This document shows, in pieces, positions 27,862 through 36,598 of a DNA stretch of 64,000 bases (the stretch's first letter is position 1; each line of letters starts with the position of its first letter). The DNA comes from JAVVEG01 sp032251455 (GTDB lineage Bacteria > Pseudomonadota > Gammaproteobacteria > Pseudomonadales > Pseudohongiellaceae). The translations under genes were made by a program, and so were the position numbers. The notes under the pieces are model-generated. The model searched no databases and was not told the DNA's origin. It saw nothing but the letters and a program-made list of their open reading frames with translations. The stretch lies in assembly GCA_032251455.1 (NCBI GenBank), contig JAVVEG010000004.1:62001-126000 (forward strand), in the 5' to 3' direction.

Positions 27862-29105
27862 CAGTTGGCGGCACTGCTCAGATCCCAGATTGGCAGGAAC
27901 ACACCCAAGGCCAGCACCAGCACCATGCCGGCGATAAACATGATCAGTATCGGTTCGATGGCCTCGCTGAGGCGCTTGATATCATACTCCACCTCGGCAT
28001 CATAAAAGTCAGCCACCTCGGCCATCAATTCATCGATGGTCCCGCTCTCCTCACCGACCGAAATCATCTGCAGCACCAGCGGCGTGAACATCTGGCTGTT
28101 GAGGGCGGTCCGGTACAGCGATTCGCCCCGCGAAATACCCTCCTGCATGCCCAGCACCTTTTGCCCCACCCAGCTGTTGCCCACTGCGCCGGCCACCACC
28201 GTCATGCCATGCACCAGGGGTACACCAGCCTTCAGGATCATGGCAAAGGCACGGGTAAAGCGGGCCAGGGCGATGCGCTCGTACACCGTACCGGCCAGGG
28301 GCAGCCGCATCTTGTAACGATCCCACTTCAAGCGGCCCGCCTCGGTGCCCACCCAACTGCGGGAGCCAAACAGAATGGCCACGGCCGAACCCAGCATGAA
28401 GGGCCACCAGGCCACCACGAAATCGGAAACGGCGATCAGGATGCGGGTTTCCAGCGGCAGTTCAGCCTGCAGGCGCCTGAAGGTATCGGCAAAGGCCGGG
28501 ATCACGAACACCATGATTATTGCCATGGCCACGGCAATGGTGGCAAGCACGAACAGGGGGTAGCGGGTGGCGCTCTTGATCTGCTTGCGGGTGTTCTTTT
28601 CCAGCTCCAGGTACTTGCCAATCTGCTCGAAGGCCATGTCCAGCCGGCCGGTGCTTTCGCCCACGCTGACCAGGGACAGGAACAGATTATTGAATATTTT
28701 CGGGTGCCGGCCCAGGGCAGCCGCCAGATCCAGCCCGCTTTCCAGCCCCTGCAGCACATCCTGCAGCACGCCCTGAAAGATCCGGTTTTTGAGCGAGGCC
28801 TGCAGGCCGTTGAGCGCCCGGTCCAGCGGCAGGCCAGCGCGGGTCAAGCTCTGCATCTGGCGGGTAAACACGATCAGTTCATCAATGCTGACCTTGCCGC
28901 CAGCCAGAAAGGCATTGATCTTTTCCACGGTCGACAGCTTTGGCCCGGCTGGTTTGCGGCCCACTGCCGCCATCTGGCGGATTTCTATCGGCGTGATGTT
29001 CTGCCCCATCAGCTCGCCCGCAGCCGCATCCACCGTGAGCGCATCGAGGACGCCGGTGACCAGGGAACCGGTCAGGTTGCGGGCCTTGTATTCGAATCTG
29101 GGCAT
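27861..29105 (-). CDS. mshG: MshG, inner-membrane platform protein
   Basis: This is a 414-residue GspF/PilC-family protein that forms the membrane platform on which the assembly ATPase acts. Two homologous cytoplasmic domains are visible (FTRQMQSLTRAGLPLDRAL at about 80-100 and FTRAFAMILKAGVPLVHGM at about 290), with membrane segments near 185-205, 235-255 and 390-410. The conserved GEESG sequence is present. It follows mshE after a 57-base spacer built from four 11-base repeats. Start and length agree with the family. Confidence 0.93.
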   Translation of the reverse strand: MPRFEYKARNLTGSLVTGVLDALTVDAAAGELMGQNITPIEIRQMAAVGRKPAGPKLSTVEKINAFLAGGKVSIDELIVFTRQMQSLTRAGLPLDRALNGLQASLKNRIFQGVLQDVLQGLESGLDLAAALGRHPKIFNNLFLSLVSVGESTGRLDMAFEQIGKYLELEKNTRKQIKSATRYPLFVLATIAVAMAIIMVFVIPAFADTFRRLQAELPLETRILIAVSDFVVAWWPFMLGSAVAILFGSRSWVGTEAGRLKWDRYKMRLPLAGTVYERIALARFTRAFAMILKAGVPLVHGMTVVAGAVGNSWVGQKVLGMQEGISRGESLYRTALNSQMFTPLVLQMISVGEESGTIDELMAEVADFYDAEVEYDIKRLSEAIEPILIMFIAGMVLVLALGVFLPIWDLSSAAN

Positions 29106-29113
29106 GCTGTTTA

Positions 29114-29157
29114 TTACCTGGTTTTTACCTGCTTGTTACCTGAATTTCACCTGTTTG
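29114..29157. repeat. Four 11-bp tandem repeats between mshE and mshG
   Basis: TTACCTGGTTT, TTACCTGCTTG, TTACCTGAATT and TCACCTGTTTG follow one another without gaps. On the coding (minus) strand they read CAGGTAA four times at an exact 11-base period, and the copy nearest mshG supplies its Shine-Dalgarno-like AGGT. A fifth partial core (GCCTG) follows at 29157-29161. Confidence 0.8.
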
Positions 29158-29162
29158 CCTGC

Positions 29163-30908
29163 TTACTGGTTGATGATCTCTTCACTTATCCAGTCACCCG
29201 ATTCATCGATCTGTTCGGCGACACGGAACACTTCCCCCAGGCTGGTCACCCCGTCCAGTGCTTCCTGCAGGGCACTGGCCACCAGCGGTTTATAACCCTT
29301 GCCCGCCTTGGCTGCCCGCACGAAGCCGGCCGAATCATTGCGGCGCAGAGCATCGGCCATGGTATCAGTGACTATCAGCAGCTCAAACACTCCAATACGG
29401 CCACGGTAGCCGGTGTTGTTGCAGCGGTGACAGCCGGTGCCCTGTTTAAGCACCGTATCATCAGGCCACTGCACGCCGGCGACACTGTTGATCCAGGCCA
29501 GTTCCTTCGGCTCCGGCACATGGTCGACAAGGCAGTTATCGCACAGCCTTCGCACCAGACGTTGTGCCAGCACGGCCTTGACGGCGGTGGCGGCCAGAAA
29601 GCCTTCGGCGCCCATATCGATCAGGCGCATGGCGCTGGACACGGCATCATTGGTATGCAGGGTGGACAGCACCAGGTGGCCGGTCATGGCGGCGCGCAGG
29701 GCAATCTCGGCGGTCTCGGTATCCCGAATCTCGCCCACCAGCAGGATGTCCGGGTCCTGGCGCAGGGCCGAGCGCAGGATGCGGGCAAAGCTCAGCCCGA
29801 TCTTGGGGTTCACCTGCACCTGATTGATGCGGTGCAGACGATATTCCACCGGGTCTTCCACGGTGATGATTTTCTTGCCCACCTCGTTCAGTTCCTGCAG
29901 GGCCCCGTACAGTGTCGTGGTCTTACCGGAACCGGTGGGGCCAGTCACCAGAATCAGGCCATGCGGCATGTGAATCAGCCGCCTGAACCGTTTCAGCATC
30001 TCCGCCGGCATGCCGACCTTGTCCAGATCGGTAGCGCCGTCGGTCTGGTCCAGCAGGCGCATGACCACGGATTCACCGTACTCCACCGGCATGGTGGAAA
30101 GCCGCACATCCAGCTTGCGCTGCTTGACCTTGAGGCTGAAACGGCCATCCTGGGGCAGGCGCTTTTCGGAAATATCCAGACCGGACATCAGCTTCAACCG
30201 CAGCACCAGCGCCGAGGCAATCCGGCGCTCTTTCACCACCTGCTCCTGCAGCACGCCATCAATACGCTGACGGATGCGCAGCACGCTTTCATCGGGTTCA
30301 ATGTGAATATCCGAGGCACGTACCTGCACAGCATCCTGAAAAATCGATTGCAGCAGCTTGACCACCGGGGCGTCACTGTCTTCGGCATCCGGGACCAGGG
30401 CGGCCAGGTCGAACTGCCCCTCGGTCAGCTCTTCTTCCAGCTCTTCGGCAAAATTGGCAATCTCGTCGGTGCGGCGGTAGACCAGATCCAGGGTATTGAG
30501 CAATTCGCTTTCGCGCACCACCGCCAGTTTGATCGGCTGCTGCAGAATGCGTTCCAGCGCATCAAAGGCATAGATGTCGGTCGGGTCCACCATGCCCACC
30601 AGCAGCTCCCCTTTTTTCTCGCTGAGGATGATGGCCCGGTAGCGGCGGGCGAAGGTCTCGGACAGCCGCAGCACCACATCGGCATCGAAGCGATAGCGGC
30701 GCAGATCGATGAAGGGAATGTGCAGTTGCTCGGACAGAAATTCGAGAAAGCGGTCTTCCTCGACAAAGCCCATATTGATCAGTGTACGCCCCAGCCGCAG
30801 CCCGGTGGTTTTCTGCTTCTGCAAGGCCTGCTGCAGTTGCGCTTCCGTGATGACGCTGTTCTGCACCAGCAGGTCACCGATACGCACTTTCTGTTTGATG
30901 GCTACCAT
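29163..30908 (-). CDS. mshE: MshE, pilus extension ATPase with c-di-GMP-binding N domain
   Basis: This is a GspE/PilB-type hexameric ATPase of 581 residues that powers pilus extension. The N-terminal region (about 1-150) is an MshEN domain; the RLG of the c-di-GMP motif is at residues 38-40 in LRLGRTLINMG. The core has Walker A GPTGSGKTTT near 325, the Asp box DILLVGEIRD, and a His box. A tetracysteine zinc site lies around 457-497 (CDNC, CHRC). MshEN domains bind c-di-GMP directly, so the pilus should respond to enzymes such as the GGEEF and HD-GYP proteins in this window. Confidence 0.95.
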   Translation of the reverse strand: MVAIKQKVRIGDLLVQNSVITEAQLQQALQKQKTTGLRLGRTLINMGFVEEDRFLEFLSEQLHIPFIDLRRYRFDADVVLRLSETFARRYRAIILSEKKGELLVGMVDPTDIYAFDALERILQQPIKLAVVRESELLNTLDLVYRRTDEIANFAEELEEELTEGQFDLAALVPDAEDSDAPVVKLLQSIFQDAVQVRASDIHIEPDESVLRIRQRIDGVLQEQVVKERRIASALVLRLKLMSGLDISEKRLPQDGRFSLKVKQRKLDVRLSTMPVEYGESVVMRLLDQTDGATDLDKVGMPAEMLKRFRRLIHMPHGLILVTGPTGSGKTTTLYGALQELNEVGKKIITVEDPVEYRLHRINQVQVNPKIGLSFARILRSALRQDPDILLVGEIRDTETAEIALRAAMTGHLVLSTLHTNDAVSSAMRLIDMGAEGFLAATAVKAVLAQRLVRRLCDNCLVDHVPEPKELAWINSVAGVQWPDDTVLKQGTGCHRCNNTGYRGRIGVFELLIVTDTMADALRRNDSAGFVRAAKAGKGYKPLVASALQEALDGVTSLGEVFRVAEQIDESGDWISEEIINQ

Positions 30909-30933
30909 GATTCAACCTGCCCGGCGAAGGGAT

Positions 30934-32211
30934 TCAATTCTGACGCAAGGCCAGTAGACGCTGCTGGCTGAGCTGTGTCAAACCAACGCTCAGATTACCC
31001 AGTTGCAGAGCGCGCTGATAGGCCTGCTGGGCTTCATAGTTCCTGCCCAGGGCATCGAGCGAGGACGCCATGCCATACCAGTACCGGGATTCCTCCTGGC
31101 TGAGCCCAGCCAGGGCCTGGTAGGTCACCAGCGCACTCTCGTATTGTCTGGCCGCCATTCTGGCGGCTGCCAGCAGTTCATGATATTCCTTGTCGCTGCT
31201 GACGGCTGGCGCGCGGCGTTCCAGCAGGGCCAACGCATCGTCAGGCACCCCGGCGGTCAGCATCAGACGCGCCTTGATTTTCTTGTAGCCGGCATGTTCC
31301 GGGGCCAGGGCCAGCCCCGCATCGGCCACCTGCATGGCGGCGATGGTATCGCCCTGCTGCAGCAGCAGCTTGGCCAGCATCTCCCGTGAGAGATGTGCGG
31401 CAGGATTGGCCTCAATGAAACTGCTCAGGTTTTGCAGCGCCTGGGTGCGCAGCCCCTGTTGCCAGGTCTGCAACACCTGTTGCACCTGCTGCCGGTCCTG
31501 CTCCTGAAAACTCATGGCGCGCGGGCTGATGCTCAGGCCGCTGCCGGTTTCACTTTGCGTATTTGCTGTGTTGTTGGCTGTGTTGTTGGCAGCACCTTCT
31601 GTGCCGTCAACGGACCCGCTGTCAACTGTGGCCGTCCTGGCCGGTACCGGCCTGGCAACCATGGCTTTTGCCGCGACCACCCTGTCTGCCGCCCCAGCCC
31701 ATTCCTGGTTCTGCCAGGGTGATTGTTCTGTCTGGAAAAGCGGGGTCTGGACACGTTGAGACTGGTCAGGCTGGGCCTGGACAAGCCGGGAAGGATCTGC
31801 CTGCGATACCCCCGCAGCAGCGACGGAAGCACCCTCATTTTCCTCGCGCAGGGTCTGGTTCTGCTCTTCCAGCATGCGCATGCGCTGGTTGATACGCTCC
31901 AGTTCGGTTTTCATTACCGCCGTCAACTCTGCGTTGCTGTCGTCAACAGGCGATGCCGGCTGGACAGGGCTTTGCACCTGTAGCGGGATGCCGACTGCCC
32001 GAGGGCTCTGACTGCTCAGCCCAGGCCACAGCAACCAGACCGACAAGCCCAGCAGTACCACTGCCAGAACCAGCAACAAACCTTTGATCAGTTTTCGGTT
32101 GCCATACCTGCCCCCGTCATCCAGCGCAGGTTGCAGCTTTTGCAAACCCCTGCCCGGCGCATCCCGGCGCCTGGAATCCAGATCCCGCAACATGTCATTG
32201 ACCAGACTCAT
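30934..32211 (-). CDS. mshN: MshN, TPR-containing MSHA biogenesis protein
   Basis: This is a 425-residue bitopic membrane protein. A short cytoplasmic N terminus is followed by a membrane segment (about 43-64) and a coiled coil with Gln/Glu-rich sequence (90-130). A low-complexity linker follows, and TPR-like helical repeats run from about 240 to the end. It overlaps mshM by four bases (ATGA). In other MSHA systems MshN lies between MshM and MshE, as here. It probably links inner-membrane components to the secretin in the periplasm. The linker is unusually rich in Val/Ala/Thr repeats. Confidence 0.88.
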   Translation of the reverse strand: MSLVNDMLRDLDSRRRDAPGRGLQKLQPALDDGGRYGNRKLIKGLLLVLAVVLLGLSVWLLWPGLSSQSPRAVGIPLQVQSPVQPASPVDDSNAELTAVMKTELERINQRMRMLEEQNQTLREENEGASVAAAGVSQADPSRLVQAQPDQSQRVQTPLFQTEQSPWQNQEWAGAADRVVAAKAMVARPVPARTATVDSGSVDGTEGAANNTANNTANTQSETGSGLSISPRAMSFQEQDRQQVQQVLQTWQQGLRTQALQNLSSFIEANPAAHLSREMLAKLLLQQGDTIAAMQVADAGLALAPEHAGYKKIKARLMLTAGVPDDALALLERRAPAVSSDKEYHELLAAARMAARQYESALVTYQALAGLSQEESRYWYGMASSLDALGRNYEAQQAYQRALQLGNLSVGLTQLSQQRLLALRQN

Positions 32212-33134
32212 GGCATACCTCGTGTGTAATAATTAAGCAGATAAACGACAACCAGCACACTTGCCACTATGGCTACGCCTGCTACCGACACGGACTTGTA
32301 AGAGGTAGCCGGGAGTGTAGCCCCATCGGTATCGCCAATGGACTTTTTCATATGTTCGACACTCACCTGACGCTCGCCCTTGCCGTAGGCCACCATCATC
32401 GCCTTGTGACTCAGTATATTGATCAGCCGCGGAATACCTTCCGAGGCCCGCGACAGCAAATCCAGGACCCTGCTGCTGAATATCGCCGGGCCGTTATAGC
32501 CCGCCGTGGCCAGACGATGCGTCACATAGCGCTCGACACCTTCGCGGTCCAGGGTTTCCAGCTGGTAGGAAAAGGTGATGCGCTGCTGCAACTGGCGCAG
32601 TGATTTTTCCCGCAGCATCTCGTCAAGTTCAGGCTGGGCAAACAGTATCACCTGGAACAGCTTGGCCTTTTCCGTTTCCAGATTGGTCAGCAGGCGCAGG
32701 GCCTCCAGGGTTTTTTCCGGCATCGCATGGGCTTCATCGATGAACAGCACCACCTGCCTGCCTTCACTGGCCATCTCCATCAGACGTCTGCTTATTTTTT
32801 TCAGCAGGCTGTGATGACCGGCATCGATATCCTCTTCCAGGCCCAGCTCCTCGGCAAAGGCCAGAAAAAGCCCTTTCGGACTGAGCACCGGGTTGGCTAT
32901 ATAAGCGGTGACATAGGATTGGCGATCTTCCTCCAGACTGTTCATTACCTTGCGACAAAGCATGGTCTTGCCGGTGCCCACTTCGCCCACCACCTTGATG
33001 AAACCTTCGCTGTTGGCAATGGAGACCATCAGCATATTGTAGGCCTTGTGGTAACTCGCCATGTTCAGGAAGAACTGGGTGTTCGGCGTCAGCGAGAAAG
33101 GCTGTTGTTTAAGTCCAAAATGTTCAAGATACAT
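32208..33134 (-). CDS. mshM: MshM, ExeA-like AAA ATPase
   Basis: This is a 308-residue ATPase of the ExeA/GspA family. It opens with the family signature YLEHFGLKQQPFSLTP, followed by Walker A GEVGTGKT (about 48-55) and Walker B VVLFIDEAHAMP. An Arg-finger region follows, and a C-terminal membrane segment at about 285-302 anchors it. ExeA-type proteins help insert or assemble the secretin through the peptidoglycan. It sits immediately after mshL and is coupled to mshN. Confidence 0.93.
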   Translation of the reverse strand: MYLEHFGLKQQPFSLTPNTQFFLNMASYHKAYNMLMVSIANSEGFIKVVGEVGTGKTMLCRKVMNSLEEDRQSYVTAYIANPVLSPKGLFLAFAEELGLEEDIDAGHHSLLKKISRRLMEMASEGRQVVLFIDEAHAMPEKTLEALRLLTNLETEKAKLFQVILFAQPELDEMLREKSLRQLQQRITFSYQLETLDREGVERYVTHRLATAGYNGPAIFSSRVLDLLSRASEGIPRLINILSHKAMMVAYGKGERQVSVEHMKKSIGDTDGATLPATSYKSVSVAGVAIVASVLVVVYLLNYYTRGMP

Positions 33135-33158
33135 GGTATGGCCTCTTTTTATGCCATG

Positions 33159-34883
33159 TTACCTGGCTGAAAAAGGATCGAGCTCGCTTCTGATTGAACG
33201 CAGCCGCTCGCTGCGCTCGCGCAACAGGTTCTGCTCCGACTGCGGGTTGGCAATGACCGGCCGCAGCAGGATGATGAATTCACTTTTGACCGTGCTGCGC
33301 CGGCGTTGATCGAAAACTGCACCTACCGCCGGCAGATTGGCTGCATACGGAATACCCGCAGCCTCATCGATTGCGCGCTCGTAGGCAAGCCCTCCCAGCA
33401 CCACGATCTTGCCGTTTTCTGCGCGGATGATGCTGTCCAGTTCGCGCACCGAGGTGCGCGCCAGAGGCACCTGTTCATCGGCGATGGTCTTGGTTTGCTC
33501 GGTCACCGAGGTGATGGTCGGGTGTACATGCAGGGTAATGGTGCCGTCGGCGCTGATCTGCGGGGTGATGTCCATGGAAATTCCGGAGAAGAAGGATTCC
33601 AGGTCATTGGCCGTGCTTTCGGTGACGGAAGTCCCGCTGTTGAAAATGCTGGACCCGGTGCTGGTCTGGAAAAATTCCTCATCGCCGTCCTGGAAGACTG
33701 CCTTCTGGTTATTCATCACTTTCAGGCTGGGGCTGGACAGCACTTGTGTCGTCCCGCGCGTGTCCAGCAGCCGGAAAACCGCGTTGAAATCGGTGAAATT
33801 GGTTGCCAGCGTCAGTGGGTTGGAGTTGCCGTCAAAGAAACTCGCATTCCCGTTGCTGAACTGACCGGTTACCGTGTTGTCGGTGCCATCTGCACCGCCA
33901 GGACCAAAGGTGTCGAAATCGATGGCCGACTGAAAACCCTTGTTCAGCACCACCTCCAGAAACTGGACCTGGATGGTCACTTCCCGGCTCAGAATGTCCT
34001 GCGCCAGAGAGATATAGTTCGCTGCCCGTTCCAGCTCGTGCGGGAAGGCAGTGACCATGATCAGGCCCACCTGGGGTTGCACCACAACCGAACGGCCTTC
34101 GCTTTCACCCACAAGACTGGTCAGGGTATCGGTGATATCCATCCAGAAATCGGTCTCCACCTGGGTATTGACCTGACCACCGCCGCGTGAATTGCCACCA
34201 CCAAGACCGCCTGAACCGCCTCCACCCAGACCACCACCGCCGCCCAGACCACCGCCGCCACCCCCGCCCAGACCACCACCGCCCGAGCGTGACCCACTCC
34301 CGGAGTTGCCGGTGCTGACCTGGACATTGGAGTTGCCTTCACGCTGCACGTTCAGATAATCAATGGTAAACATCCGGGTCTGCAGGCTTGGCGGCTGCAC
34401 CTGATAAATATTGCCTTTGCGGGTGATCATGAAGCCGTAGGTCTCCTGCACCGCATTCATGACCTCGTCAATGCTGACATTGGGCAGCGATATACTGATC
34501 TGCCCGTCCACATCCGGGCTGACCAGCACCCCAAATTCGGTTCCTGCCACCAGGTTATTGAAGAAATCCCGGGCATTCTCGCCATTGGCGGCGATATTGA
34601 AACGATCCTCCACGGGTACCAGCAGGCTTTCGTCCAGGGACAGGCCTGGCACCAGTTGGTCCAGTACGGCCTGGTCCGGTGCCCGAGCGGTCGCGCCATG
34701 GGCTTCTGCGGCAGAATCCAGGATACTCTGCATGCCTTCCATTACATTGGTATCGGGCACCCGTCTGGCCCCAGTCAGTGAGCAGGCACCCAGCAGCAAA
34801 GCCAGCAGCAGGACACTGGCCGCTTTGCTGGCTTGTCTTTTTCGCCCTTGAATTTTGATTATTTCCAATGCCCATTCCTTCAT
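33159..34883 (-). CDS. mshL: MshL, outer-membrane secretin lipoprotein
   Basis: This is a 574-residue secretin that forms the outer-membrane pore for the pilus. The N terminus carries a lipobox LLGAC (Cys34). A short STN-like domain and an N domain follow. A Gly-rich insert (about 200-250, built of GGGLGG units) lies next, then a second N domain and the C-terminal secretin beta domain with VPLARTSVRELDSIIRAE and KIVVLGGLA. The start overlaps the mshK stop (ATGA). The Gly-rich loop is longer than I would expect and is discussed separately. Confidence 0.94.
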   Translation of the reverse strand: MKEWALEIIKIQGRKRQASKAASVLLLALLLGACSLTGARRVPDTNVMEGMQSILDSAAEAHGATARAPDQAVLDQLVPGLSLDESLLVPVEDRFNIAANGENARDFFNNLVAGTEFGVLVSPDVDGQISISLPNVSIDEVMNAVQETYGFMITRKGNIYQVQPPSLQTRMFTIDYLNVQREGNSNVQVSTGNSGSGSRSGGGGLGGGGGGGLGGGGGLGGGGSGGLGGGNSRGGGQVNTQVETDFWMDITDTLTSLVGESEGRSVVVQPQVGLIMVTAFPHELERAANYISLAQDILSREVTIQVQFLEVVLNKGFQSAIDFDTFGPGGADGTDNTVTGQFSNGNASFFDGNSNPLTLATNFTDFNAVFRLLDTRGTTQVLSSPSLKVMNNQKAVFQDGDEEFFQTSTGSSIFNSGTSVTESTANDLESFFSGISMDITPQISADGTITLHVHPTITSVTEQTKTIADEQVPLARTSVRELDSIIRAENGKIVVLGGLAYERAIDEAAGIPYAANLPAVGAVFDQRRRSTVKSEFIILLRPVIANPQSEQNLLRERSERLRSIRSELDPFSAR

Positions 34884-35245
34884 TGCACGGAACTCCGAAA
34901 ATCGGCACGAAACGTGCTGATATCGATCACTTCATCACCTGTATCCAGCCTTACCGTGTCTTCGCTTATCTGCACTACCCGCGCCCCATCCACCACATCA
35001 CCGACAGCAACCGTTTGTCCGTTGACAATCGCCACATTGACATCCCCCCCGGTGCGGATGAAGCTGACTGCATAGCTCCTGGCCGCCTGGCGCACCGTTG
35101 GCTGACCCTGAATCCGCAAGGCGCCAAGTGGCTGGGTTGGGTCCCGGTAACTGACGCCGTCGATGACCAGACGGTCCTGTGCCGCTGCCTGTTGCAACAG
35201 CAGGGCAATACTGCAGACTGTGATCACGCGTTTAAATGCCAACAA
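34880..35245 (-). CDS. mshK: MshK, periplasmic pilus assembly protein
   Basis: This is a 121-residue exported protein with a signal peptide ending at about QAAA-QD. The DPTQPLG motif near the mature N terminus and the following all-beta domain (VNGQTVAVGDVVDGARV) resemble PilP/GspC-HR-type proteins that contact the secretin. It overlaps mshJ by 14 bases and mshL by four. Position and length match MshK. Confidence 0.87.
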   Translation of the reverse strand: MLAFKRVITVCSIALLLQQAAAQDRLVIDGVSYRDPTQPLGALRIQGQPTVRQAARSYAVSFIRTGGDVNVAIVNGQTVAVGDVVDGARVVQISEDTVRLDTGDEVIDISTFRADFRSSVQ

Positions 35246-35906
35246 AATTCTCTTCCTGACTCAGGGTGTGAATCTCAAGATTGATTCTGGCCCGCGGCCA
35301 CTCTTCGGTCTGGATACGGATCGCGTCCCAGTAAAAATTCTCCGACAGGCTTTCCAGATAAACGATATAGCGCAGGGTGCTCAGGTAATCTCCTTCGAAC
35401 TCCAGTTGCAGGCCATGCCTGAATACTCTTTGTAAATTCGCGGCCTGTGCATTCACGGCGCCGGACCGGGTGCCAGTTATCTGTTGCGGCACCTGGTTCT
35501 CAACCTTGAGCAGACGCAGGTCCGGGTGCAGGTTCAGCACACCGGTCAACAGTCTGTTCATTTGCAGTGGCGCCACCACACTGCCGGTCAGGGCTGCCAG
35601 TTGTTCACTGGCACGGGTTTCCTGGGCGATCAATCTTTCCAGTTGCTGCCGGGCGGCCCGGTTGGGGTCCTCGGTACTGCTGGTTTCAGCCTGTTGTGCC
35701 CGGCTTTGCATGGTTACCAGGCGGTTTTCATTGTTGCGAATCTGTTGCTGCAAGGAGTTTATTTCGGCCTTCAGGGGGTCGGACACCAGGATCAGGTACA
35801 ACCAAAAGACAAGACCCGCCAGCACCACGGCCAGAATGATTTTTTCTGCCGCTGGCCGGTCCTCAAAGGCCTGTTGTACTTTTTCCAGCTGCGGGTTCCT
35901 GGCCAT
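35232..35906 (-). CDS. mshJ: MshJ, PilO-like inner-membrane protein
   Basis: This is a 224-residue bitopic protein. One membrane segment (about 22-41) is followed by a coiled coil (45-90) and a ferredoxin-like periplasmic domain, the layout of PilO/GspM proteins. It should form the alignment complex with the PilN-like protein and MshI. The start overlaps the upstream stop by one base. Confidence 0.88.
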   Translation of the reverse strand: MARNPQLEKVQQAFEDRPAAEKIILAVVLAGLVFWLYLILVSDPLKAEINSLQQQIRNNENRLVTMQSRAQQAETSSTEDPNRAARQQLERLIAQETRASEQLAALTGSVVAPLQMNRLLTGVLNLHPDLRLLKVENQVPQQITGTRSGAVNAQAANLQRVFRHGLQLEFEGDYLSTLRYIVYLESLSENFYWDAIRIQTEEWPRARINLEIHTLSQEENFVGI

Positions 35907-36598
35907 CAGTTCGCCTCCAGCTGGAATTGATACAGTGTGGCATTCAGACCCAGAGGGATGCGGTTTGTCGTGTTTGCGCCGGCTTCCGTCGCCCCTGATG
36001 ATTCAGCTGCAGCAAGTAATTCTTCTGTCACCACACCACCCGAGAAGCGGTTGAAGCGCCAGCCCTGGCTGCGTGTCCAGCCCGCGCTCAGCCTTTCCAC
36101 AAAACTTGACACCATGGCACTGTCTTCGGCAAAACCCTGCAATGTGGCTGTGCTGCCACCATCCATGATTTCGATATCGGTCAGCCACAGCCCTTCCATG
36201 GAGGCTTGCGACAGATTTTTCAGATGTTCGGAAAAACCATTCAGATTACCCAGGCTGAGCGTGCTCAGAATTTCCAGCGTACTTTGCAGCTGCGCCAGAT
36301 TTGCCTCGCGAGTGGCGATTTCTTCCAGCAACCTGGGGTCGGTGGCGCGACCGGCCAGCGATCTCTCGATCTGCTCGGTAATTCTGGTTTGTTCGGTCAG
36401 GGCCGCTGAGGACTCGGTCAGCTCCTGCTGCAGCAGATAACGTCGCCCATAATCAATACTGGCCAGCAGGGCTGACAGCACAGCTACCCCGGCCAGCAAC
36501 AGCAATAGCCGCTGCGCCGTCATCCAGTCGTTGCGTGGCTGAAATTCCGGCAGATAGAGGTTGACCTGTTGTGGCATGAATCTGTCCACAGTGCTCAT
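35906..36598 (-). CDS. PilN-like MSHA protein (second MshI)
   Basis: This is a 230-residue PilN/GspL-C-like protein. The N-terminal VNLYLPEFQPR motif is the segment by which PilN binds PilM. A membrane segment (about 28-47) and a periplasmic domain follow. I chose the ATG at 36598, which overlaps the mshI stop (ATGA); a start three codons upstream is possible. This gene is often called mshI2 or mshI1 because it splits off from the GspL-like function. Confidence 0.86.
   Translation of the reverse strand: MSTVDRFMPQQVNLYLPEFQPRNDWMTAQRLLLLLAGVAVLSALLASIDYGRRYLLQQELTESSAALTEQTRITEQIERSLAGRATDPRLLEEIATREANLAQLQSTLEILSTLSLGNLNGFSEHLKNLSQASMEGLWLTDIEIMDGGSTATLQGFAEDSAMVSSFVERLSAGWTRSQGWRFNRFSGGVVTEELLAAAESSGATEAGANTTNRIPLGLNATLYQFQLEAN

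Noticed and set aside
27819..30971. A 1050-codon open frame on the plus strand opposite mshG and mshE
   Set aside because: Its translation is Gln/His/Gly-rich without any domain and it lies wholly antisense to two well-recognised genes; it is a by-product of codon bias in a G+C-rich sequence.
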